A program made the translations under genes and the position numbers. From positions 62,001 through 126,000 of the forward strand of contig DXIP01000018.1 of assembly GCA_019112825.1 (NCBI GenBank): a DNA stretch of 64,000 nt, in the 5' to 3' direction. Below are positions 43,428-51,276 of the stretch, piece after piece (position 1 is the stretch's first letter; each line of letters starts with the position of its first letter). The notes under the pieces are model-generated. The model saw nothing but the letters and a program-made list of their open reading frames with translations. It had not been told where the DNA came from and did no database searches. Origin of the DNA: Alistipes excrementigallinarum. GTDB lineage: Bacteria; Bacteroidota; Bacteroidia; Bacteroidales; Rikenellaceae.

Positions 43428-46328
43428 ATGAAAAAACTCAGATTCCTGGCCGTCTGCATCGCAGCGATGCTGGCAGCTGCTTGTTCGGGAGACAAGTACG
43501 AATCGGTGGCCGGCGACCCGCTGGGCACCCGCATCTACACGCTCGACAACGGACTGAAGGTCTACATGAGCGTCAACCGCGAAACGCCGCGCATCCAGAC
43601 CTACATCGCCGTACGCGTGGGCGGTAAGAACGACCCCGCCGAGACCACCGGTCTGGCGCACTACTTCGAGCACCTCATGTTCAAGGGCACGCCCAACTAC
43701 GGCACCTCGGACTACGCCGCCGAGAAGCCGATGCTCGACGAAATCGAGCAGCTCTTCGAGGTCTACCGCAAGACCACCGACGAACAGGAGCGCGCAGCCA
43801 TCTACCACCGCATCGACTCAATCAGCTACGAGGCATCGAAAATCGCCATTCCCAATGAGTACGACAAGCTGATGGCCGCCATCGGCGCCACGGGCACCAA
43901 CGCCTACACGTCGCAGGACATGACCGTCTACGTCGAGAACATCCCCTCGAACGAGATTGAGAACTGGGCGAAGATTGAGGCCGACCGCTTCCGCAACCCC
44001 GTCATCCGCGGCTTCCACACCGAGCTGGAGACCATCTACGAGGAGAAGAACATGTCGCTCACGCGCGATGCGCGCAAGGTATGGGAGGCGCTTGACGCGG
44101 CACTCTTCCCCCACCACCCCTACGGCACGCAGACCGTACTCGGTACGCAGGAGCATCTGAAGAACCCCTCGATTACCAACGTGCGGAACTACCACAAGAC
44201 CTACTACGTGCCCAACAACATGGCCATCTGCCTCTCGGGTGACTTCGACCCCGAGCAGATGCTCTCGGTCATCAAGAAGTACTTCGGCGACATGCAGCCC
44301 AACCCCGAGCTGCCGAAACTGCAGTTCCAGCCCGAGGAGCCCATCACCGAGCCCGTCGTACGCGAGGTATACGGTCTGGAGGCAGCCAACGTGCTGCTCG
44401 GATGGCGTCTGCCGGGCGGCTCGACCGACCCGAACGACGTGGCACAAATTGCCAGCGCCATCCTCTACAACGGCCAGGCAGGTCTGATTGACCTCGACAT
44501 CACGCAGCAGCAGAAGGTGCTCGGCGCCTACGGCGGCTACTCGGGCCAGCCCGACTACAGCACGTTCCTCGTGGGCGGCAGCCCCAAGGCGGGCCAGACG
44601 CTCGAGGAGGTGCGCGACCTGCTGCTTGCGGAGGTGGCCAAGCTCCGCTCGGGCGACTTCGACGAGAAGCTCATCGAGGCCTCCATCAACAACTTCAAGC
44701 TCTACCAGATGAGGGCCTACGAGGACAACGACTCGCGCGCCGACATGTACGTGCAGTCGTTCATCGCCGGCACCAACTGGGCCGACGAGGTCGCACAGCT
44801 CGACCGCATGTCGAAAATCACCAAGCAGGACGTCGTCGACTGGGCCAACAAGTACCTCGGCGAGAAGAGCTACGCCATCGTCTTCAAGCGCGAGGGCGAG
44901 GACAAGAGCGTACAGAAAATCGCCGCTCCGAAAATCACCCCGATTGTCACCAACCGCGACAAGCAGAGCGCCTTCCTCACGGAAATCCAGCAGTCGAAGG
45001 TAAAGCCCATCGAGCCCGTCTTCGTCGACTATCAGAAGGATATGGCGCAGTTCGACGTGCGTGACGGCATCCACGTGCTCTACAAGAAGAACGAGCTGAA
45101 CGACATCTTCACGCTACGGTACACCTTCGACACGGGCACGGAGAACAACCCGGCGCTGGGCCCGGCATTCACCTATCTGAGCTACCTGGGCACCGACACG
45201 ATGAGCGCCGAGCAGATTGCCTCGAAGATGTACGACATCGCCTGCTCCTTCTACATGGGCGCCGGCAACAACCAGAGCACCATCACGATTACGGGTCTGA
45301 GCGAGAACATGCCCCGCGCCATGGAGATTGTCGAGGGGCTGATTGCCGGAGCGGTGGCCAACGACGCCATCCTCGAGAACCTGAAGCAGGACCTCCTCAA
45401 GTCGCGCGCCGACTCGAAGCTCAACCAGGGGCAGAATTTCGGCGCCCTGCAGCGTTACATGCGCTACGGCGAGGAGTTCATCCGCAAGTCGACCCTGACG
45501 AACGACGCGCTGAAGTCGCTCGACTCGAAGAGCCTCATCGCGGCGGTTCAGGAGCTCATGGGCAAGCAGCACGAGGTGCTCTACTACGGTCCCATGGAGC
45601 AGGAGGCCGTGAAGACGGTCATTGCCGAGAAGCACAAGGCTGCTGCGGAGCTCACGCCGCTCGAGCTGTCGCACCCGAAGCCGCTGCGCACGGATGAGAG
45701 CAGCGTCATCCTGGCCCAGTACGACGCCAACCAGCTCTACTACCTGCAGTACTCGAACCGCGGCGAGGCCTTCGATGTGAAGAACGACCCCGAAATCACG
45801 CTCTACAACGAGTACTTCGGCGGCAGCATGAACTCGATTTGCTTCCAGGAGATGCGCGAGGCACGCGGTCTGGCCTACACGGCACAGGCATGGCTGGGCA
45901 CCCCCGCATATGCCGACGACAGCTACAACTACATCGCCTTCATCGCCACGCAGAACGACAAGATGCAGACCGCCATCGAGGCATTCGACGAAATCATCAA
46001 CCAGATGCCCGAATCGGAGGCTGCCTTCGGCATCGCCAAGGAGGCCGTGCTGAGCCGCCTGCGCACCGAACGCACCACGGGAATCGACGTGCTGAGCTCC
46101 TACATCGCACTGCGCCGTCTCGGCCTCTCGGAGGACCGCGACCGTCAGATTTTCGAGCGCGTGCAGAACATGACGCTCGACGACGTGAAGGCCACGCAGC
46201 AGAAGTGGGTCAAGGACCGTCACTACACCTACGGCATTCTGGGCGACATCAAGAACCTCGACCTGAACTACCTCAAGACGCTCGGTCCCATCAAGACCGT
46301 TTCGCAGGAGGAAATCTTCGGCTATTGA
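43428..46328 (+). CDS. M16 family zinc peptidase, lipoprotein
   Basis: A 966-residue pitrilysin-type peptidase. The N-terminus is a lipoprotein signal (AAMLAAACSGDK). The first active-type half has the inverted zinc motif HYFEH in TTGLAHYFEHLMFKGTP and the downstream ligand Glu in ELETIYEEKNMS. The second half (about 500-966) has the same fold without the zinc motif, as usual for two-repeat M16 proteins; its R/Y pair region is near MNSICFQEMREARGLAYTAQ. Probably degrades peptides in the periplasm. Second gene after DUF456, with a strong terminator downstream. Confidence 0.94.
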   Translation: MKKLRFLAVCIAAMLAAACSGDKYESVAGDPLGTRIYTLDNGLKVYMSVNRETPRIQTYIAVRVGGKNDPAETTGLAHYFEHLMFKGTPNYGTSDYAAEKPMLDEIEQLFEVYRKTTDEQERAAIYHRIDSISYEASKIAIPNEYDKLMAAIGATGTNAYTSQDMTVYVENIPSNEIENWAKIEADRFRNPVIRGFHTELETIYEEKNMSLTRDARKVWEALDAALFPHHPYGTQTVLGTQEHLKNPSITNVRNYHKTYYVPNNMAICLSGDFDPEQMLSVIKKYFGDMQPNPELPKLQFQPEEPITEPVVREVYGLEAANVLLGWRLPGGSTDPNDVAQIASAILYNGQAGLIDLDITQQQKVLGAYGGYSGQPDYSTFLVGGSPKAGQTLEEVRDLLLAEVAKLRSGDFDEKLIEASINNFKLYQMRAYEDNDSRADMYVQSFIAGTNWADEVAQLDRMSKITKQDVVDWANKYLGEKSYAIVFKREGEDKSVQKIAAPKITPIVTNRDKQSAFLTEIQQSKVKPIEPVFVDYQKDMAQFDVRDGIHVLYKKNELNDIFTLRYTFDTGTENNPALGPAFTYLSYLGTDTMSAEQIASKMYDIACSFYMGAGNNQSTITITGLSENMPRAMEIVEGLIAGAVANDAILENLKQDLLKSRADSKLNQGQNFGALQRYMRYGEEFIRKSTLTNDALKSLDSKSLIAAVQELMGKQHEVLYYGPMEQEAVKTVIAEKHKAAAELTPLELSHPKPLRTDESSVILAQYDANQLYYLQYSNRGEAFDVKNDPEITLYNEYFGGSMNSICFQEMREARGLAYTAQAWLGTPAYADDSYNYIAFIATQNDKMQTAIEAFDEIINQMPESEAAFGIAKEAVLSRLRTERTTGIDVLSSYIALRRLGLSEDRDRQIFERVQNMTLDDVKATQQKWVKDRHYTYGILGDIKNLDLNYLKTLGPIKTVSQEEIFGY

Positions 46329-46351
46329 TGCCTCCGGCATCCATCCACGAC

Positions 46352-46380
46352 AACGGCAGCCCCGACGGGCTGCCGTTTTT
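46352..46380 (+). terminator. Terminator of the M16 peptidase gene
   Basis: AACGGCAGCCC pairs perfectly with GGGCTGCCGTT around CGAC, followed by TTT. Confidence 0.9.
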
Positions 46381-46453
46381 CGTGGCTCCTCAGCAGCCGG
46401 TCGCGGCAGCATGTCGTTGCAACAGCCAGCCGCAACCTCCTCTGCTCCCTGAC

Positions 46454-46503
46454 TGCAAAAAAGAACGAAGCGGACTTTTCCTAATGGAAAGGTCCGCTTC
46501 GTT
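46454..46503 (-). terminator. Terminator of ahcY
   Basis: An 18-pair stem (AACGAAGCGGAC plus six, one G-T pair) with a TAAT loop. On the minus strand it runs into TTCTTTTTT. Confidence 0.88.
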
Positions 46504-46567
46504 GCGGTCAGCCCGGCGGCAACAGCCTCCCATGCGGGTAGCCGTCGGCCGCAACCGGCTGCAGGCA

Positions 46568-47977
46568 TCAATAGCGGTAGTGGTCGGCCTTGTAGGGACC
46601 CTCGACCGGCACGCCGATGTAGTCGGCCTGCTTCTGCGTCAGGTGCGTCAGTTCGACCCCAAGGTTGTCGAGGTGCAGGCGGGCAACCTCCTCGTCGAGG
46701 TGCTTCGGCAGGCGGTAAACCCCTACCTCGAGCTTCTTCTGCCAGAGCTCCATCTGGGCCAGGCACTGGTTGGTGAAGGAGTTCGACATGACGAACGAGG
46801 GATGGCCCGTAGCGCAGCCCAGGTTTACCAGACGGCCCTCGGCCAGAATGAAAATCGAGTGTCCGTCGGGGAAGGTGTACATGTCGACCTGCGGCTTGAT
46901 GGTGGTCTTCACGGCGTTGGACTTCTCGAGACGGGCCATCTGGATTTCGTTGTCGAAGTGGCCGATGTTGCAGACGATGGCCTGGTCACGCATCCGCTCC
47001 ATGTGCTCGAGCGTGATGATGTCGCAGTTGCCCGTGCAGGTTACGTAGATGTTGCCTTCGGCCAGAGCGCTCTCGACGGTCTTCACCTCGAAGCCCTCCA
47101 TGGCGGCCTGCAGCGCGCAAATCGGGTCGATTTCGGTCACAATCACCCGGGCGCCGTACGAACGCATCGACTTGGCGCACCCCTTGCCCACATCGCCGTA
47201 GCCGCAGACGACGACCACCTTGCCGGCAATCATCACGTCGGTGGCGCGCTTGATGCCGTCGGCCAGCGATTCGCGGCAGCCGTAGAGGTTGTCGAACTTC
47301 GACTTGGTGCAGGAGTCGTTGACGTTGATGGCCGGCACGAGCAGCTCGCCGGCAGCCTGCATCTGGTAGAGGCGGTGTACGCCGGTGGTGGTCTCCTCGC
47401 TCACACCCTGCCATTCGGCCACCGTGCGATGCCATTTGTCGCCGTCCTCGGCGAGAATCTGCTTCAGCGTGCCGAGGATGACCTCCTCCTCGTAGGAGGA
47501 AGGCTCGTAGTCGAGCGACGAGGCGTCGTTCTCGGCCTTGAAGCCCTTGTGAATCAGCAGCGTCGCATCGCCGCCGTCATCGACGACGAGCTGCGGGCCC
47601 TTGCCGCCGGGGAACGAGAGCGCCATGGCCGTGCACCACCAGTACTCGGGCAGCGTCTCGCCCTTCCAGGCGAAGACCGGAACACCGGCCGCAGCGATGG
47701 CCGCAGCGGCGTGGTCCTGCGTCGAGAAGATGTTGCACGAGCACCAGCGCACGTCGGCACCCAGCTCGACGAGCGTCTCGATGAGAATCGCCGTCTGGAT
47801 GGTCATGTGCAGCGAACCCATCACACGAACCCCCTTGAGGGGCTTCAGCGGGCCGTATTTGCGACGCACGGCCATCAGACCGGGCATCTCGTGTTCCGAA
47901 ACCTCAATCTCCTTACGTCCCCACTCGGCCAGCGACATGTCGGCCACCTTGTAGGGAATGCTCAAATCCAGAAACAT
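46568..47977 (-). CDS. ahcY: S-adenosylhomocysteine hydrolase
   Basis: AhcY splits S-adenosylhomocysteine into adenosine and homocysteine, keeping methyltransferases active. The 469-residue protein has the substrate-domain motifs GSLHMTIQTAILIETL and NIFSTQDHAAAAIA, and the signature NDSCTKSKFDNLYGCRESL. The NAD-binding VVVCGYGDVGKGCAKSMR and the C-terminal DKYRY-like end (YKADHYRY) are present. Monocistronic with a strong terminator. I looked for an SAH riboswitch in the 200 bases upstream and did not recognise one, nor a clean -7 box. Confidence 0.97.
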   Translation of the reverse strand: MFLDLSIPYKVADMSLAEWGRKEIEVSEHEMPGLMAVRRKYGPLKPLKGVRVMGSLHMTIQTAILIETLVELGADVRWCSCNIFSTQDHAAAAIAAAGVPVFAWKGETLPEYWWCTAMALSFPGGKGPQLVVDDGGDATLLIHKGFKAENDASSLDYEPSSYEEEVILGTLKQILAEDGDKWHRTVAEWQGVSEETTTGVHRLYQMQAAGELLVPAINVNDSCTKSKFDNLYGCRESLADGIKRATDVMIAGKVVVVCGYGDVGKGCAKSMRSYGARVIVTEIDPICALQAAMEGFEVKTVESALAEGNIYVTCTGNCDIITLEHMERMRDQAIVCNIGHFDNEIQMARLEKSNAVKTTIKPQVDMYTFPDGHSIFILAEGRLVNLGCATGHPSFVMSNSFTNQCLAQMELWQKKLEVGVYRLPKHLDEEVARLHLDNLGVELTHLTQKQADYIGVPVEGPYKADHYRY

Positions 47978-48181
47978 AACTAATCGGTTTATACTTTATG
48001 ATGTTGAATACGCATTGAATATGCCAATAGCTCTTTTTTCAGCGATATCGACCGGACTCCACGCCCGACGCTCCGCCGTTCTCAACTGCGGCCCACGCTC
48101 CTGCCATTCTCGCTCCGCCGCTCACTGCCCGGCCGCTCGTCCAGCCGCTCACTACCCTGCCGCTCCTGCTGCTCCTGCTGC

Positions 48182-48571
48182 TCACCGCTCCGCCTTCCGT
48201 GCGGCAAAGAAGGCTTCGGCCTCGCGGCGGTCGGCCTCAATCTGGCGCTGCAGCTCCTCGACCGAGGCAAACTTGCGCTCTTCGCGCAGCCGGCGCAGCA
48301 GCCGAATCCGCAGCTGCCGGCCGTAGAGCTCGCCCTCGAATCCGAAGAGGTAGCTCTCCAGTCGACGCTCCGTGCCGCCGACCGAGGGGTTGCGCCCCAG
48401 GTTCGACATGGCGCCGTAGAGCTGCCCGTCGACCTCGGCCTCCGAGAGGTAGACCCCGTCCCGGGCCTCCAACGCATCGGGCACCGCAAGGTTGGCGGTC
48501 GGAAAGCCAAGCCTGCGCCCCAACTGGCGGCCGTGCACCACCGTCCCTTCAATCACCACAGGCTCCGTCAT
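48182..48571 (-). CDS. Stand-alone riboflavin kinase domain
   Basis: A 129-residue protein corresponding only to the C-terminal riboflavin kinase part of bifunctional RibF. Motifs are VVHGRQLGRRLGFPTANLAV with the PTAN ATP/metal motif, GVYLSEAEVDGQLYGAMSNL, the GRNPSVGG-type segment and the catalytic Glu region LESYLFGFEGELYG. RibF is normally about 300 residues with an N-terminal FMN adenylyltransferase; that half is absent here. The ATG at 48571 overlaps the stop of the AI-2E gene as ATGA, so this is an intact short gene, not a truncated one. It would make FMN from the riboflavin supplied by RibE; FAD synthesis would need another gene. Confidence 0.88.
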   Translation of the reverse strand: MTEPVVIEGTVVHGRQLGRRLGFPTANLAVPDALEARDGVYLSEAEVDGQLYGAMSNLGRNPSVGGTERRLESYLFGFEGELYGRQLRIRLLRRLREERKFASVEELQRQIEADRREAEAFFAARKAER

Positions 48572-49674
48572 ATCTTTCGGGTCAGTTTGCGCACCAGGCT
48601 GAACTGCGAGAAGAACTCCTTGGCGAAGACACGCAGCACCGTATAGGAGGGAATCGCCAGCAGCATGCCGAGGATTCCGGCTACCGAGCCGGCGATGAGA
48701 ATCACGATGAAGACCTCGAGCGGATGCGCCTTGACCCGCTCCGAATAGAGCGTCGGCTGCAGGACGAAGTCGTCGAGCCCCTTGAGCACCAGCAGCGAGG
48801 CGACAATCACCAGCACCGTATGGCCGACGGTTGTCCCCTCGATGGGGGTCATCACACCGATGCAGACTGACATCACCCCGCCGATGAGCGGGCCGGCATA
48901 GGGCACGACGTTCATCACACCCATAACCAGTCCGATGAAGCAGGCGTCGACTGTATGCATGCCGAAGGCCATCATCACCAGCGAGACGGCAATCATCAGC
49001 AGCAGGCTCTCCGTGAGGATGCCCGTGAAGTAGCGGGACAGCAGCACCGTAATCGAGTCGAGTGCCCGGGTGATGTTTTCGTGGTAACGTTCGGGAAAGA
49101 CCGCCGAAACCATCGCATAGAAGAGCCCCTCCTCCTTGAGGAAGAAGAAGGTGATGAACGAAATCGAGAATATCGCCACCACCGACGAGAGCACGACGTT
49201 GAAGAGCGACGAGACGAGCGTGTTGAGCGACCCGAAATTGACCATCGAACACAGCCCCGAGCTGAGCGCTTCGGAGAGCGAGAAGGTGCTCTCGGGCAGC
49301 GCAAAGAGCTCATCAAGGTAGTACTGAATGCGCGAAACGGGTTCCGAGATGGAGTTCATGACGGCCGTGAAGTCGAGACTTGCCAGCTGCTGCACCTTGT
49401 TGAAGAACAGCGGCACGAAGAGCGTGCAGAGCACCGCCAGCACGATCCAGATGACCACCAGCGTTGTGAAGGCCGCCAGCCAGCGCGGCACACGCCAGCC
49501 GCGGATACGGATGCCCGAGAGCAGCTTCACCAGCGGATTACCCATGACGGCCAGCACGGCCGAGACCAGGATATAGACGACGATGGAGCTGAAATACCAC
49601 ACCAGAAAGAGGACGGCTGCCGTAATGGCGGCGCCGGCCACGAAACGAAGAACGGTCTGAGGGGTAATTGCCAT
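48568..49674 (-). CDS. AI-2E family membrane transporter
   Basis: A 368-residue protein with about eight membrane helices of the AI-2E/PerM (DUF20) family. Characteristic blocks are LVWYFSSIVVYILVSAVLAV at the N-terminus, YFTGILTESLLLMIAVSLVM, and the VMGVMNVVPYAGPLIGGVMS and LVLKGLDDFVLQPTLYSERV signatures near the C-terminus. Despite the name, family members include ion antiporters and proteins of unknown substrate. It lies between psd and the riboflavin kinase in a long minus-strand operon. Confidence 0.9.
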   Translation of the reverse strand: MAITPQTVLRFVAGAAITAAVLFLVWYFSSIVVYILVSAVLAVMGNPLVKLLSGIRIRGWRVPRWLAAFTTLVVIWIVLAVLCTLFVPLFFNKVQQLASLDFTAVMNSISEPVSRIQYYLDELFALPESTFSLSEALSSGLCSMVNFGSLNTLVSSLFNVVLSSVVAIFSISFITFFFLKEEGLFYAMVSAVFPERYHENITRALDSITVLLSRYFTGILTESLLLMIAVSLVMMAFGMHTVDACFIGLVMGVMNVVPYAGPLIGGVMSVCIGVMTPIEGTTVGHTVLVIVASLLVLKGLDDFVLQPTLYSERVKAHPLEVFIVILIAGSVAGILGMLLAIPSYTVLRVFAKEFFSQFSLVRKLTRKI

Positions 49675-49709
49675 CGTGCGTTGCTCTTTCGGAGCTCCTT
49701 TAATCCTTA

Positions 49710-50393
49710 TTATTCAATTTCAATGTGGGACTTCAGCCGGGCAATGGGCGTCTGCGAACCGACGACCGGGTCGCCGATTTCGACGAGCAGCTCGCTATCC
49801 TTCGGCACGAGCACGTCGACACGCGAACCGAACTTGATGAAGCCCGCCACGCTGTTCTGCTCGACCCGCTCACCGGGTTTCATGTAGGAGACGATGCGGC
49901 GTGCGATGAGCCCCGCAATCTGGCGGAAGAGGACCTGATGGCCCGAATCCATTCTTACGACGGTCGTCGTCCGCTCGTTCTCGGTCGAGGACTTGGGGTG
50001 CCACGCCACCAGGAAGCGGCCCGGATGGTATTTGAAGTATTCGACCACGCCGCCCACGGGAACCCAGTTCATGTGGACGTTGGTAATCGACATGAAAATC
50101 GAAATCTGCAGCATCTCGCGGTGGAGGTGCTCCTCCTCGCAGACCACCTCGGTCACCACCACGCGGCCGTCGCACGGCGCGAAGACCAGGTCCGCATCGT
50201 GGATGCGCACGCGGCGCGGCTCACGGAAGAAGGCCACGATGAAAAACCAGAACAGCAGCAGCAGAACGGCGCACAGCCACATGACGCTGATGTTGGCATG
50301 GTTGACGAGCAGATGGTAAATCAGCCACCACAGCAGCAGGCAGAAGACGCCCGAAAAGCAGATGATTCTGTATCCTTCCTTGTTGATTCTCAT
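49710..50393 (-). CDS. psd: Phosphatidylserine decarboxylase, short form
   Basis: Psd converts phosphatidylserine to phosphatidylethanolamine. The 227-residue protein is the short, pyruvoyl-type form. It has two N-terminal membrane helices (about 10-58), FREPRRVRIHDADLVFAPCD with GRVVVTEVV, SIFMSITNVHMNWVPVGG, and the self-cleavage site G189-S190 in FIKFGSRVDVLVP, which creates the pyruvoyl group. Adjacent cdsA supplies CDP-diacylglycerol for the same phospholipid pathway, 32 bases upstream on the same strand. Confidence 0.95.
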   Translation of the reverse strand: MRINKEGYRIICFSGVFCLLLWWLIYHLLVNHANISVMWLCAVLLLLFWFFIVAFFREPRRVRIHDADLVFAPCDGRVVVTEVVCEEEHLHREMLQISIFMSITNVHMNWVPVGGVVEYFKYHPGRFLVAWHPKSSTENERTTTVVRMDSGHQVLFRQIAGLIARRIVSYMKPGERVEQNSVAGFIKFGSRVDVLVPKDSELLVEIGDPVVGSQTPIARLKSHIEIE

Positions 50394-50424
50394 CTTCGAA
50401 TCGTATTAGAGGGTAAAACGCTTG

Positions 50425-51258
50425 TTACATGACATAATAGAGGTAGACCGTCACGAAGGGCGCCGAGAGCAGCATCGCATCGAAGCGGTCGAGCAGTCCG
50501 CCATGGCCGGGGATGATGCTGCCCGAGTCCTTCACGCCGGCTGCCCGCTTGAACATCGACTCGACCAGGTCGCCCAGCACACCCGTCACGGCAGCCACCA
50601 GCGCAAAGCCAATCCATGCGGCCGGAGAGCCACCCACCTGCCAGCTTCCGATAACCCCGACCAGCACGGCGCCCACCAGTCCGCCGAAGAAACCCTCCCA
50701 GGTCTTCTTGGGCGAGAGGCGCTCGAAGAGCGGGTTGCGGCCGACGGCCATCCCCACCAGGTAGGCGAAGACGTCGTTGGCCCAAATCATGAAGAGGTAG
50801 TAGACCATCAGAACCGGTTGGCGCTCGCCCCACATCGTCGGGATGTGGCACATGAGCGCCAGCGGGAAGGCGACGTAGAAGAGCCCGGCGAGCGTCGCAC
50901 CGATGTCGGCAATCGGGTTCGCCTGACGGCGGTAGAGCTCGCAAATGAACATGAGCGGCAGGAGCAGCAGCAGAAAGACCACACCGATGCCGGTCAGCTG
51001 TTCGGAGTGCGTGCCGCCGACCGTAATGGCAAAGCTCAGGCCGAAGAGCACCACGCCCGCCACGATGCCGACCACCTCCAGCGGCTGGTTGCCGTGGCGG
51101 CGGGCCAGCCCGTAGAATTCGACCATGCCGCCCACAAGCAGCACAAGAAGCAGTGCGCCGAAGCTCCACTGCGAATAGAGGATGCAGACGAGCATCACGA
51201 CGGCCAGCACCAGTCCGCTCACCGTCCGCACCACGAGGTTCTTCATCGTTTCTCCCAT
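50425..51258 (-). CDS. cdsA: Phosphatidate cytidylyltransferase
   Basis: CdsA makes CDP-diacylglycerol, the branch point for membrane phospholipids. The 277-residue polytopic protein has the family signature near the C-terminus: GVLGDLVESMFKRAAGVKDS with the metal/substrate residues, followed by IIPGHGGLLDRFDAMLLSAP. SPKKTWEGFFGGLVG precedes it. Two ATG codons are possible, 51258 and 51246 (MKNLVVRTV); I keep the longer. It lies between ftsH and psd in one operon. Confidence 0.95.
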   Translation of the reverse strand: MGETMKNLVVRTVSGLVLAVVMLVCILYSQWSFGALLLVLLVGGMVEFYGLARRHGNQPLEVVGIVAGVVLFGLSFAITVGGTHSEQLTGIGVVFLLLLLPLMFICELYRRQANPIADIGATLAGLFYVAFPLALMCHIPTMWGERQPVLMVYYLFMIWANDVFAYLVGMAVGRNPLFERLSPKKTWEGFFGGLVGAVLVGVIGSWQVGGSPAAWIGFALVAAVTGVLGDLVESMFKRAAGVKDSGSIIPGHGGLLDRFDAMLLSAPFVTVYLYYVM

Positions 51259-51276
51259 TCCGTGTCCGTTTTTAGG

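Noticed and set aside
45839..47983. A 714-codon plus-strand frame spanning the M16 gene end, the intergenic terminators and ahcY
   Set aside because: It crosses two strong terminators and two confidently identified genes on different strands; no family features.
47978..48181. SAH riboswitch upstream of ahcY
   Set aside because: I looked for the expected pseudoknot-type conserved segments and saw none; covariance-model search would be needed to exclude a divergent one.
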